Shown in pieces: positions 24,240 through 32,820 of a stretch of DNA of 64,000 nt. This DNA comes from Streptomyces sp. HmicA12. Lineage in GTDB: Bacteria > Actinomycetota > Actinomycetes > Streptomycetales > Streptomycetaceae. The notes below the pieces were generated by a model. That model was given only the letters and a program-made list of their open reading frames with translations, had not been told where the DNA came from and searched no databases. Location: the NCBI RefSeq assembly GCF_000373565.1, contig NZ_KB891801.1:1-64000 (forward strand). The letters are read 5' to 3'. Position numbers and translations under genes: made by a program. Numbering within the stretch: position 1 is the stretch's first letter; every line of letters starts with the position of its first letter.

Positions 24240-24938
24240 TCACGACAGCAGGGCCACGCCCCCGGAGTCCAGGTCGAAGCGGGCCGCGGCGACGACCGTT
24301 CCGCCGCCGCCGATCACCGGATCCGCGCGGAGCGTGTCCCGTACGGCACGGGCGTGGCGGCGCACCGTGTGCTCGGCCCAGTCGCCGGGCAGGTCGCGAC
24401 AGGCGCGGGCGGCGGGCGCGATGGAGTCGACGAGGCGGCGCAGATGCCCGGGGGCGGGGGCGCCGACCGCGACGTGGGCCAGCGCGGCGGCGACCGCCCC
24501 GCACCGCTCGTGCCCGAGGACGAGGACGAGCGGCACGCCCAGTTCCGCGACCCCGAACTGCACGGACCCGAGCACGGCGTCGTCGAGCACCTCCCCGGCC
24601 GTCCTGATGCACAGCAGATCACCGAGCCCCTGGTCGAAGACCAGCTCGGGCGGTACGCGCGAGTCGATGCAGCCGACCACGACGGCGAACGGCTGCTGGG
24701 CGGCGGCGAGCACCTGGCGCACCCCGCGGCCCTGGTGCGGATGGCGTGAACGGCCCTGTGCGTAGCGGAGGTTGCCGTCGAGGAGCACGGTCAGGGACTC
24801 GTGGGCGGATCGGGGTCGCGGATACGGGGCGGCGACGGCCGGCCCGGGGGCCAGCGTGGCGAGAGCTGCCGTCGCCGTCAGGAAGATCCTGCGTTTCGGC
24901 ACATATGCACCGTAGGGGCCCGTACGGTCACGAGCCAT
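24240..24938 (-). CDS. Beta-class carbonic anhydrase, exported type
   Basis: About 232 residues with the beta-carbonic anhydrase zinc ligands: Cys and Asp-Arg in VGCIDSR and His/Cys in GHERCGA. The N-terminus has a twin-arginine-like stretch (PKRRIFLTATAALATLAPGPAVA), so the mature enzyme is probably outside the membrane; the exact start is uncertain (24938, or GTG at about 24905). It lies 36 bases downstream of the NCS1 permease gene on the same strand and could be the last gene of the ABC-importer operon. A link between CO2 hydration and that transport system is not obvious. Confidence 0.87.
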   Translation of the reverse strand: MARDRTGPYGAYVPKRRIFLTATAALATLAPGPAVAAPYPRPRSAHESLTVLLDGNLRYAQGRSRHPHQGRGVRQVLAAAQQPFAVVVGCIDSRVPPELVFDQGLGDLLCIRTAGEVLDDAVLGSVQFGVAELGVPLVLVLGHERCGAVAAALAHVAVGAPAPGHLRRLVDSIAPAARACRDLPGDWAEHTVRRHARAVRDTLRADPVIGGGGTVVAAARFDLDSGGVALLS

Positions 24939-24974
24939 CCCCTGTCGGGAATTCTTGATCGTTCCGAATCCGGA

Positions 24975-26396
24975 TCATGACCTGACCGAGATCGCGGACC
25001 CACCCTCCGTGACCGGTTCCAGGATCGTCTCGGCCGGCACGTGCGTGGTGTCCCGCCGGGCCAGCGCCCAGTACAGGACGGCCGGCACGACGAGGCCCAC
25101 GATCCACGAGACGTCGGCGCCGCCGAGCGGTTCCACGAACGGCCCGGTGTAGAACGACGTGGCCAGGAACGGGAGTTGGGCCGCGACCCCGACCGCGTAC
25201 GACACGAGCGCGTCCCACCGCCAGGCGCCGTAGCGGCCGCGCGGGTCGCTGAGGGCGGGGATGTCGTACTTCTCGCGCGAGATCAGGTAGAAGTCGACCA
25301 GGTTGATCGCGGACCACGGGGTGAAGAACGTCAGCAGGAACAGCAGGAAGTCCTTGAAGGAGGACAGGAAGCTGTCCTTGCCCGCCAGCGCCACCGCCGT
25401 GCCCGCGACCATGATGACCGCGATGTACGCGGCCCGGCCGCGCGGCGACAGCGTCCGCTGCCCGCGGAAGCCGCTGATGCCGGTCACCATCGACATGAAC
25501 CCGCCGTACGTGTTGAGCACGTTGATGGTGAGCTTGCCGAGCGCGATCACGAAGTAGAAGAAGGACGCCACCAGGCCCGCGCCGCCGAGCGAGACGACGT
25601 AACCGACCTGGTCGTCGAGGAAGGCGCCGCCCGACGAGGCCGCGACCAGCACACCGAACGTCATCGACCACTGCGAGCCGAGCGCCGAGCCGGACAGCGT
25701 CCACCAGAACGTGGCCTTCGCGCTCGTCGTGCGCGGCAGATAGCGCGAGTAGTCGGCGACGTACGGGCCGAACGCGAGCTGCCACGACGCCGAGAGCGAC
25801 ATCGCGAGGAGGAACATCGGCAGCGAGAAGTGCGCGTCGCCGAGCAGTTCGCCGAGGTCGACGCGCTCGACGAGCCGAACCCCCAGGTACACGAAGGCCA
25901 GCGCGCAGATCACGCTCGCGACCCGGCCGAGGGCATGGATGACGCGGTAGCCGACGGCCGCCATGACCGCGGTGACGACCGCGAAGGCGATGATGCCGGT
26001 GGTGTCGCTCGTGTGGGTCAGCTCGGCCGTCGCCTGTCCGGCGAGCACGCTGCCGCTCGCGAAGAAGCCGACGTACATGAGGATGACCAGGAGCAGCGGG
26101 ACGACGGCGCCCTTGACCCCGAACTGCGCCCGGGACTGGATCATTTGAGGCAGCCCGAGCTTCGGGCCCTGCGCCGAGTGGAGCGCCATGACGGCGCCGC
26201 CGAGCACATTGCCGAGCACGAGCCCGATCAGCGACCAGACGACGTCGCCGCCGAAGACGACGGCGAGGGCGCCGGTGACGACGGCCGTGATCTGGAGATT
26301 GGCGCCGAGCCAGAGCGTGAACTGGTGGAACGCGCGCCCGTGCCGCTCGCTGTCCGGGACGACGTCGATGGAGTGCTGCTCCACTACCGCTGCCAT
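24975..26396 (-). CDS. NCS1-family permease (purine/cytosine/hydantoin type)
   Basis: A 473-residue, 12-helix transporter of the nucleobase-cation symporter-1 family, resembling cytosine/purine permeases (LGANLQITAVVTGALAVVFGG near the N-terminus, FGPYVADYSRYLP, FFTPWSAINLVDFYLI). It starts 13 bases after the stop of the substrate-binding lipoprotein gene, so it belongs to the importer operon. Imidazole or hydantoin-like compounds fit this family and the neighbouring lyase (inference); allantoin, cytosine or uracil remain possible. Confidence 0.87.
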   Translation of the reverse strand: MAAVVEQHSIDVVPDSERHGRAFHQFTLWLGANLQITAVVTGALAVVFGGDVVWSLIGLVLGNVLGGAVMALHSAQGPKLGLPQMIQSRAQFGVKGAVVPLLLVILMYVGFFASGSVLAGQATAELTHTSDTTGIIAFAVVTAVMAAVGYRVIHALGRVASVICALAFVYLGVRLVERVDLGELLGDAHFSLPMFLLAMSLSASWQLAFGPYVADYSRYLPRTTSAKATFWWTLSGSALGSQWSMTFGVLVAASSGGAFLDDQVGYVVSLGGAGLVASFFYFVIALGKLTINVLNTYGGFMSMVTGISGFRGQRTLSPRGRAAYIAVIMVAGTAVALAGKDSFLSSFKDFLLFLLTFFTPWSAINLVDFYLISREKYDIPALSDPRGRYGAWRWDALVSYAVGVAAQLPFLATSFYTGPFVEPLGGADVSWIVGLVVPAVLYWALARRDTTHVPAETILEPVTEGGSAISVRS

Positions 26397-26409
26397 GGTG
26401 CGCTACCTC

Positions 26410-27357
26410 TTACTTCTTCTGCTTCTTGGTGAGCCCGTGCTGCTTCGCGTAGTCGTTCGCGACGTCCTCGGGGTCCTTCTTGTCCTTGTCGACGAGCCGG
26501 TTGAGCTCGGTCAGCTGCGCGGTCGTCAGGACGTTGCCGAGGCGCGCGAGGGCCTTGCGGACGGTCGAGTCGGCCTTGCGGTCGGCGATCAGCGGGACGA
26601 CGTGCTGGCCGGGGATCAGGTTCTTGGGGTCGCTGAGCACGATCCAGTGGTTGGCGGCGATGTCGGTGTCGGTGGTGAACAGGTTCGCCACGTCGACGTC
26701 GCCCTTCTTGAGGGCGCCCTTCACCAACGGCCCCGAGGAGTCGAGGGACTTGAACTCCCTGAAGTCGACGCCGTACACGTCCTTGAGCCCTTCGGCGCCG
26801 ACCTGCCGCTTCTTCACCTCCGGCGCCGCGCCGATGACGAGCTTGCCGTTGTGCTGCGCGAGGTCGGCAAGGGACTTGAGGCCGTACTTCTCGGCGGTCT
26901 CGCGGGTGACGACGAACGCGTCCGAGTCCTCGGCCATCCCGTAGGGCAGGATCTGCAGCCCGTCGGGGAGCGCGACGGCGAGCGCGTTCTGCATCTCGCC
27001 CTCCTCGGCGGCCGTGGACTTGGTGTCGAGGTAGTGCAGCAGGGCGCCCTGGTACTCGGGCAGCAGGTCGATGTCGCCGCCCTTGAGCGCGGGGATGAGG
27101 ATCTCGCGGGTGCCGAGGTTGGGCCGCACGGTCGTCTTGACGCCGGCCGCTTCGAGGACGGCCGCGTACAGGTACCCGAGGACCTGGTTCTCGGTGAAGT
27201 TGGCGGTGCCGATGGTGACGCCGCCCTTGCTGGACCCGCCGCCCGATCCGCCCGAACTCCCCTGCCCGTCGAGGGAGGTGATGCCGCCGGAGCAGGCGGC
27301 GAGCGCGGGGACGGAGGCTGCCGCGGCCAGGCCGCCGAGGAGGGTACGTCGGTTCAT
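26410..27357 (-). CDS. ABC importer substrate-binding lipoprotein, OpuC/ProX quaternary-amine type
   Basis: A 315-residue periplasmic-binding-fold lipoprotein. The signal peptide has twin arginines (MNRRTLLGG) and a lipobox LAAC near residue 22. A Gly/Ser linker follows, then the OpuAC/OsmF-like domain (IGTANFTENQVLGYLYAAVLE, DIDLLPEYQG). These domains bind glycine betaine, choline, carnitine and other trimethylammonium compounds; the recently described ergothioneine importers of other bacteria belong to this group. A clear AGGAG site precedes the ATG. Ligand identity is not readable from sequence. Confidence 0.9.
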   Translation of the reverse strand: MNRRTLLGGLAAAASVPALAACSGGITSLDGQGSSGGSGGGSSKGGVTIGTANFTENQVLGYLYAAVLEAAGVKTTVRPNLGTREILIPALKGGDIDLLPEYQGALLHYLDTKSTAAEEGEMQNALAVALPDGLQILPYGMAEDSDAFVVTRETAEKYGLKSLADLAQHNGKLVIGAAPEVKKRQVGAEGLKDVYGVDFREFKSLDSSGPLVKGALKKGDVDVANLFTTDTDIAANHWIVLSDPKNLIPGQHVVPLIADRKADSTVRKALARLGNVLTTAQLTELNRLVDKDKKDPEDVANDYAKQHGLTKKQKK

Positions 27358-27368
27358 GTGGGTGACTC

Positions 27369-28046
27369 CTAGGCGGACTTCAGGGTGGTCGGGCGGTGAC
27401 GGAACAGCAGGCGCTGGAGGCCGGAGAGGGCCAGGTCGAGGACGACCGCGACGAGCGCGACGAGCACGGCCCCGCCGAGCACCTGCACGAGGTCGCGCTG
27501 GGCGAGCCCGTCGAAGACGTAGCGGCCGAGCCCGCCGAAGGAGACGTAGGCGGCGATGGTGGCGGTCGCGACGACCTGGATGAGCGCGAGCCTGAGCCCG
27601 GTCATGATCAGCGGCAGCGCGAGCGGCAACTCGACCTGGATCAGCACCTGGTGGGCGCGCATGCCCTGGCCGCGTGCGGCGTCGCGCACCTCCGGGTCGA
27701 CGGCGGTCATGCCCGCGTACGTGTTCGTCACGATGGACGGCACGGCGAGCGCGACCAGCGCGATGTAGACCGGCCACATCGACAGGCCGCTGGCCAGGAA
27801 GACGAGGACGACGAGTCCGACGGTGGGCAGCGCGCGCCCGAAGGAGGAGAGGTTGATCGCGACGAAGGCGCCGCGTCCGGTGTGCCCGATCAGCAGCCCG
27901 ACGGGCAGCGCGATCACGGCGGCGATGAGCGTGGCGAGCAGCGAGTACTGGAGGTGCTCGGCGAGCCGGTGCCCGATGCCGTCGCTGCCGGTCCACTGCT
28001 CGCCGCTGACGAGCCAGGACCCGAGGTTCTTGAAGAGTTCGTACAT
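27369..28046 (-). CDS. ABC importer permease, quaternary-amine type
   Basis: A 225-residue BPD-type permease with 5-6 membrane helices and the EAA-loop region (AARGQGMRAHQVLIQVELPLALPLIMTGLRLA). It is the second permease of the OpuB/OpuC-like importer, 5 bases after the first permease and 11 bases before the binding-protein gene. The heterodimeric permease arrangement with separate binding protein matches OpuB/OpuC systems. Confidence 0.92.
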   Translation of the reverse strand: MYELFKNLGSWLVSGEQWTGSDGIGHRLAEHLQYSLLATLIAAVIALPVGLLIGHTGRGAFVAINLSSFGRALPTVGLVVLVFLASGLSMWPVYIALVALAVPSIVTNTYAGMTAVDPEVRDAARGQGMRAHQVLIQVELPLALPLIMTGLRLALIQVVATATIAAYVSFGGLGRYVFDGLAQRDLVQVLGGAVLVALVAVVLDLALSGLQRLLFRHRPTTLKSA

Positions 28047-28051
28047 GGCGG

Positions 28052-28702
28052 TCAGGCCTTCCGGGTCCGGGTGCGGGTCCAGGGCGTGAGCAGCCGCTGC
28101 ACGGCGACGAGGAGCGCGTCCGCGACGAGCGCGAGCAGCAGCGTGAGCACGACGCCGACGATCACCGGGGTCGGGAAGTTGCGCTGGAAGCCGTCGGTGA
28201 AGAGCTGGCCGAGGCCGCCGTCACCGATGTAGGTCGCCACGGAGACGAGGGAGATCGACATGACGGTGGCGATGCGGACGCCCGCCATGATCACGGGGAG
28301 CGCGAGCGGGAACTCGACCGTGAGGAGCGTGCGCAGCGGCCGCGTGCCCATGGCCTTGGCGGCCTCCTTCGTCTTCTGCGGTACGGAGTCCAGGCCCTCG
28401 ACCGTGTTCCGGAGCAGTACGACGAGCGTGTAGATCGTCAGGCCGATGACGGTGGTGGTGCGGGTGAGCCCGGAGACCGGGAGCAGCAGCACGAAGACCG
28501 CGATCGACGGGATCGTGAACAGGACGTTCGAGAGCCCGAGCAGGAAGCCGCGCAGCGGCCGCACGCGGTGCGCGACGACGGCGAGCGGGAGGGAGATCAG
28601 CAGGCCGAGCCCGACGGCGGTGAGGGCGGCCTGGAGGTGGGAGACGGTGAGGGTGGTGAGGTCCGAGCCGTGCTCGGACACCCAGGTCCAGTCGATGGTC
28701 AT
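28052..28702 (-). CDS. ABC importer permease, quaternary-amine type
   Basis: A 216-residue BPD-type permease with an EAA loop (AAKAMGTRPLRTLLTVEFPLALPVIMAGVRIA) and the family motif TIPSIAVFVLLLP. The ATG overlaps the ATPase stop codon (ATGA), which fixes the start. It pairs with the next permease gene. Confidence 0.92.
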   Translation of the reverse strand: MTIDWTWVSEHGSDLTTLTVSHLQAALTAVGLGLLISLPLAVVAHRVRPLRGFLLGLSNVLFTIPSIAVFVLLLPVSGLTRTTTVIGLTIYTLVVLLRNTVEGLDSVPQKTKEAAKAMGTRPLRTLLTVEFPLALPVIMAGVRIATVMSISLVSVATYIGDGGLGQLFTDGFQRNFPTPVIVGVVLTLLLALVADALLVAVQRLLTPWTRTRTRKA

Positions 28703-29754
28703 GCGGCGCCCGCCCCGGCATCCGTCAGGGCCTGCGCGTGCGCGACTCCGGCCCGTCCGTGGATGTCGTCCCGGGAGGTGACCCCGGTCAGCACGCCATC
28801 CGCGTCGACGCGGGCCACCAGCCCCGCCGGGGACGCGACCGACTCGTTCAGCGCCGACAGCAGCGAGTCCCGGTCCCGCAGCGGGCGTACGGGCGTCTCG
28901 GCGCCCGTCTCCCGGTCGCGCCAGGCCAGCGGCTTGCGGGCCGCGTCCAGGGCCAGTTCCCAGGGGCCACCGTCCGGCGCGGGCCCCTGCGGTACGTCGC
29001 TCAGGTCGGTCAGGGACAGCAGCTTCAGGCCGCGCTCGGCGCCCAGGAAGTCCGCGACGAAGTCGTCGGCGGGCCGGGCGAGCAGCTCCGCGGGCGCGGC
29101 GCACTGCACGAGGTGGCCGCCCTCGCGGAACACGGCTATGCGGTCGCCGAGCCGGACCGCCTCGTCGATGTCGTGCGTGACGAAGACGATGGTCTTGTTC
29201 AACTCCTGCTGGAGGCGGAGCAGTTCGTCCTGGAGCTGGGTGCGCACGACCGGGTCGACGGCGCCGAACGGCTCGTCCATGAGCAGGACGGGCGGGTCGG
29301 CGGCGAGCGCGCGGGCCACGCCGACGCGCTGCTGCTGACCGCCGGAGAGCTGGTGCGGGTAGCGCTTGCCCATCTCGGCCGAGAGCCCGACCCGCTCCAG
29401 CAGCTCACCGGCGGCGGCCCGCGCCCTCTTGCGGCCCCAGCCGAGGAGCAGCGGCACGGTGGCGACGTTGTCGAGGACGGTGCGGTGCGGGAAGAGGCCC
29501 GCCTGCTGGATGACGTAACCGATGGAGCGGCGCAGCTCGGCCGCGTCCTGCTCCAGGACGTCGCGTCCGCCGACCCGGATGGTGCCGGAGGTGGGCTCGA
29601 CCATGCGGTTGATCATCCGGAGGCTGGTGGTCTTGCCGCATCCGGAGGAGCCGACGAAGACGGTCACGCCCCCTTCCGGCATGTCGAGCGAGAGATCGTG
29701 GACCGCCGTCGTGCCGTTCGGGAACCTCTTGTGGACCGCTTCGAACTGGATCAT
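28699..29754 (-). CDS. ABC importer ATPase, OpuCA/ProV type with C-terminal regulatory region
   Basis: A 351-residue ATPase: Walker A GSSGCGKTT (about residues 35-43), Q-loop, signature LSGGQQQR, Walker B VLLMDEP and the switch histidine in THD. A C-terminal extension of about 110 residues ends in VARVDADGVLTGVTSRDDI, which looks like a degenerate CBS-domain region as in OpuCA-type ATPases. It is the first gene of the importer operon and diverges from the lyase gene across a 171-base promoter region. Confidence 0.93.
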   Translation of the reverse strand: MIQFEAVHKRFPNGTTAVHDLSLDMPEGGVTVFVGSSGCGKTTSLRMINRMVEPTSGTIRVGGRDVLEQDAAELRRSIGYVIQQAGLFPHRTVLDNVATVPLLLGWGRKRARAAAGELLERVGLSAEMGKRYPHQLSGGQQQRVGVARALAADPPVLLMDEPFGAVDPVVRTQLQDELLRLQQELNKTIVFVTHDIDEAVRLGDRIAVFREGGHLVQCAAPAELLARPADDFVADFLGAERGLKLLSLTDLSDVPQGPAPDGGPWELALDAARKPLAWRDRETGAETPVRPLRDRDSLLSALNESVASPAGLVARVDADGVLTGVTSRDDIHGRAGVAHAQALTDAGAGAA

Positions 29755-29783
29755 GGAGCGCCTCTGGAGTCCTCTTGCCCGTC

Positions 29784-29801
29784 CTGCATATCGTCATGCA
29801 G
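29784..29801. promoter_or_regulatory. Palindromic operator candidate between importer and lyase genes
   Basis: A perfect 6+6 palindrome (CTGCAT-N6-ATGCAG) lies 30 bases before the ATPase start codon and 125 before the lyase start. The half-site TCATGCA also occurs before the RpiR-type regulator gene (31572-31578). It could be the regulator's binding site controlling both directions; this is inference. Confidence 0.45.
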
Positions 29802-29925
29802 AGTTCTTGGTGCGTGAATAGGTTGTCAATGCCCTCGTGTAAATCGCCGGTAAATCACCTGCGGATCGCCCCACATCGCCCGAACTGTGAGACACAGACG
29901 ACTGTTTGAGGAGGAACAGCCCGTT

Positions 29926-31434
29926 ATGCCCCCGAAGTCGTCCTCTGCGACACCCCTGGCCCCCGCCACCCGCCCCGTCGCCCAGCCCGTGGTCGTCCTC
30001 GACGGCCACGGCCTCCCGGTCGCCGACGTGGTCCGCCTCGCCCACGCCGCCGCGCGCCCGGTCCCCGGCACCGACGCCATGAAGCGGGTCGAGGAGTCCT
30101 GGAACGCGGCCCGCGAGATCGCCGCCTGGGGCCGCGTCTACGGGCGCTCGACCGGCGTCGGCGCCAACCGCTCCGAGGACGTGCCCACCGAGGCCGCCGC
30201 CGACCACGGCCTGCGCCTGCTGCGCAGCCACGCGGGCGCGATCGGCGACGAGCTGCCCGAGCGCGAGGTACGGGCGATGCTCGCGGTCCGCGCGAACCAG
30301 CTGCTCGCGGGCGGCGCCGGCCTGCGCCCCACCGTCGTCACGGCGCTGTGCGAGGCCTTGGCGAACGGCGCGCACCCCGCGGTCAACGAGCACGGCTCGG
30401 TCGGTACCGGCGACATCGCCCCGCTCGCCCAGATGGGCCTGGCGCTCGCGGGCGAACACCCCTGGCGCGGCAAGGGCACCCCGCCCGAGGCCCAGCCCCT
30501 CGACAACAACGACGCGCTGGCCCTGATCTCCTCCAACGCCCTCACCCTCGGCCAAGCCGCCCTCGCCCTGCACGAACTGCGCACCCTCCTGCGGGCCACG
30601 CAGCTCGTCGCCGCGATGAGCCTGATGGCGGTCGACGGCTCCTACGAGGCGTACGCGCTGCCGGTCCACGAGGCCCGCCGGCACCGGGGCAGCTACGACG
30701 TCGCGGCGAGCATGCGCGCGATCCTCGGCGCCGACGAGCGCCCCACCCCGCCGCTCGGCCGCATCCAGGACCCGTACGGCTTCCGCTGCGTGCCGCAGAT
30801 CCACGGCCCGGCGCAGGACGCGGCGGACTCCCTCGAGGACGTCCTCACGGTCGAGATCAACGCGGCCGCGGAGAACCCGCTCATCTCCCCCGCGGACATG
30901 GCGGCGTATCACCACGGCGGCTTCTACATGGCCCAACTCGCCCTGGCCCTGGACCACTTCAGGCTGGCGATGACCCAGGTCGCCCGCCTGTCCACGTCCC
31001 GCCTCTCCACCCTGAACGAGCCGAACTTCACCCGCCTGCGCCCCTTCCTCGCGGACGGCGAGGCGGCGTCGTCGGGCGTGATGATCCTGGAGTACGCGGC
31101 CGGTGGCGCCCTCGCCGACCTGCGCGCCTTCGCGGCCCCCGCCTCGCTCGGCCACGCGGTCCTCTCCCGCGGCGTCGAGGAACAGGCCAGCTTCGCCTCC
31201 CTGGCGGCCCGTCAGACGCTGCGCCTGTGCGCGGCCTACCGCCAGGTCATCGGCTGCGAACTCGTCGCGTCGGTAAGGGCGTTGCGGCTGCGCGACCTCC
31301 GCCTCGACCCGGACCTTCCGGTCGGCCGCGCCTTCGCCCTGGCGGACGCGGAACTCGCTCCCGAGATGGCCGATCGCCCCCTGACGCTGGATGTGGAGCG
31401 AGCGGCGTCGATGCTGGACCGGTTCACGGAGTAG
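29926..31434 (+). CDS. Aromatic amino acid lyase homologue lacking the MIO triad
   Basis: A 502-residue protein of the histidine/phenylalanine ammonia-lyase fold. The loop that normally reads GSVGASGDLAPL reads GSVGTGDIAPL (residues 157-163): one residue is deleted and no Ala-Ser-Gly remains, so the MIO cofactor cannot form in the usual way. Other HAL active-site positions are kept: Y72, H102, N204, Y284 and R287 in QDPYGFRC, and E418/E419. The ATG has GAGGAGGAA upstream. A MIO-independent member of this fold known to me is ergothionase, which eliminates trimethylamine from ergothioneine. With the divergent quaternary-amine importer, a lyase for a histidine betaine is my best guess; loss of function is the alternative. 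Confidence 0.85.
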   Translation: MPPKSSSATPLAPATRPVAQPVVVLDGHGLPVADVVRLAHAAARPVPGTDAMKRVEESWNAAREIAAWGRVYGRSTGVGANRSEDVPTEAAADHGLRLLRSHAGAIGDELPEREVRAMLAVRANQLLAGGAGLRPTVVTALCEALANGAHPAVNEHGSVGTGDIAPLAQMGLALAGEHPWRGKGTPPEAQPLDNNDALALISSNALTLGQAALALHELRTLLRATQLVAAMSLMAVDGSYEAYALPVHEARRHRGSYDVAASMRAILGADERPTPPLGRIQDPYGFRCVPQIHGPAQDAADSLEDVLTVEINAAAENPLISPADMAAYHHGGFYMAQLALALDHFRLAMTQVARLSTSRLSTLNEPNFTRLRPFLADGEAASSGVMILEYAAGGALADLRAFAAPASLGHAVLSRGVEEQASFASLAARQTLRLCAAYRQVIGCELVASVRALRLRDLRLDPDLPVGRAFALADAELAPEMADRPLTLDVERAASMLDRFTE

Positions 31435-31460
31435 GCGTCGGCATGCGCTCCGCACAGCCT

Positions 31461-31516
31461 CCCCTGGGCGAGCGAAGCTCGCTCCAGGAGCGCGGGGAAC
31501 TGCGCGAGAAGCCCCC
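31461..31516. repeat. Hairpin plus GCGCAGTTCCCCGCG-type repeat after the lyase gene
   Basis: A near-perfect stem-loop (about 31461-31488, GAGC-GAA-GCTC core) is followed by one copy of the recurrent repeat core (CGCGGGGAACTGCGCG, 31491-31506) and GAGAAGCCCC. It probably ends the lyase transcript. Confidence 0.7.
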
Positions 31517-31633
31517 ACGCATTCGCACACGGCAATCAACCCCTGGCGCCCCGCCCCACCCCTGAATAAGCTCATGCACAACACAATCCCCGTGAATGGC
31601 ACGAACGGGCCGGCGGGGCACGGACGGGGAGCC

Positions 31634-32512
31634 ATGACCGAGCAGACCGAGCAGACCGGCAGGACCGGCGGAGCCACGGGCGGCCACAGTCCCGCCGCCC
31701 GCCTCCAGCACCTCTTCGAGGGCCACCGGCTCACCCCCACCCAGCGCCGCATCGCGCACTGCATGGTGCGGCGCGCGGCCGACGTGCCGTTCCTGTCCTC
31801 CGTCGAGCTGGCCGAGCTCGCCGGGGTCAGCCAGCCCTCCGTGACCCGCTTCGCGGTCGCCCTCGGCTTCGACGGCTACCCGGCGCTGCGCAAACACCTG
31901 CGCGAGGTCGCCCCCGCCGAACCGGCGTCCGCGACCAAGGCCAACGAGTACCAGCAGGCGGTGGAGGCCGAGATCGCGAATCTGCGCCACCTCGCCGACC
32001 TCCTCGCCGACCCGGCACCGGTCGAGCGCGCGGGCCGGCTGCTCGCCGCCTCCCGGCCGCTGCCGGTGCTCGGGCTGCGTGCCGCGGCCTCCCAGGCGTA
32101 CGGGTTCTCGTACTTCGCGGCGAAGGTCCACCCGGACGTGCGCCTCCTCGACGAGGGCGGCACGATGCTCGCCGACCGCATCGACACGGCGGTGCGGGCC
32201 GGGGCCACGGCCCTGCTCTGCTTCGCGCTGCCCCGCCACCCGCGCGAGGTCGTCGACGCCCTCGCGCACGCGAAGTCGGCGGGCCTGACGGTGGTGACGG
32301 TCGCCGACTCGGCCTTCGCGCCCGTCGCCGCCCACTCCGATCTGCTGCTGCCCGCCGCGGTCGGCACCGGACTCGCCTTCGACACGGCGTGCGCGCCGAT
32401 GCTGCTGGGCCGGGTCCTGCTGGAGGCCCTGTGCGACGGGCTGCCGGAGGCACAGGCGAGGCTGGAGGAGTTCGACGTACGGGCGGCCGAGCGCGGCCTC
32501 TTCGTGGAGTAA
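31634..32512 (+). CDS. MurR/RpiR-family transcriptional regulator
   Basis: A 292-residue regulator with an N-terminal RpiR helix-turn-helix domain (LTPTQRRIAHCMV..VELAELAGVSQPSVTRFAVALGFDGYPALRKHL, residues about 30-90). A C-terminal SIS domain follows (about 125-255), which usually binds a phosphosugar or another small ligand. It lies 200 bases downstream of the lyase gene in the same direction. Several in-frame starts exist; 31634 is chosen as the best-spaced ATG, although its ribosome site is weak. Control of the lyase/importer locus is inferred from position. Confidence 0.85.
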   Translation: MTEQTEQTGRTGGATGGHSPAARLQHLFEGHRLTPTQRRIAHCMVRRAADVPFLSSVELAELAGVSQPSVTRFAVALGFDGYPALRKHLREVAPAEPASATKANEYQQAVEAEIANLRHLADLLADPAPVERAGRLLAASRPLPVLGLRAAASQAYGFSYFAAKVHPDVRLLDEGGTMLADRIDTAVRAGATALLCFALPRHPREVVDALAHAKSAGLTVVTVADSAFAPVAAHSDLLLPAAVGTGLAFDTACAPMLLGRVLLEALCDGLPEAQARLEEFDVRAAERGLFVE

Positions 32513-32536
32513 CTCCCGTACCCGGGAAAAGAGTTG

Positions 32537-32590
32537 CGCGGGGACCGCCGCACCCCCTTTACGGGGGGCGGGACGACGGCGGTCCCCGCG
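32537..32590. terminator. Long hairpin terminator after the RpiR-type gene
   Basis: A perfect 14-bp stem (32537-32550 with 32577-32590) encloses a smaller C-rich/G-rich hairpin. A second stem-loop (32686-32700 with 32711-32725) lies further on, near the end of the opposing cystathionine beta-synthase gene. The 308-base gap 32513-32820 otherwise shows nothing. Confidence 0.75.
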
Positions 32591-32820
32591 GGGGACGTGT
32601 CCGGCCCGGTCAGGGCCTGGCCGGCACGTCCTGGGCGTCCATGGAGGTCCGGGAGCCGCTCCGGTTGTCCTTGACGCCGCTACGGTGTCGGCTGGGGCGG
32701 GGAGCCGCTCCCGCCCCTTCCGACATCCACTAATCTGCCGGACCCGTGTTAAGCGGGTGCTGCGCGCACGTGTCGCGCTCGTACCGTTTTCGCGAACCTC
32801 CCCGGCGCGGCCCCCGGGAT

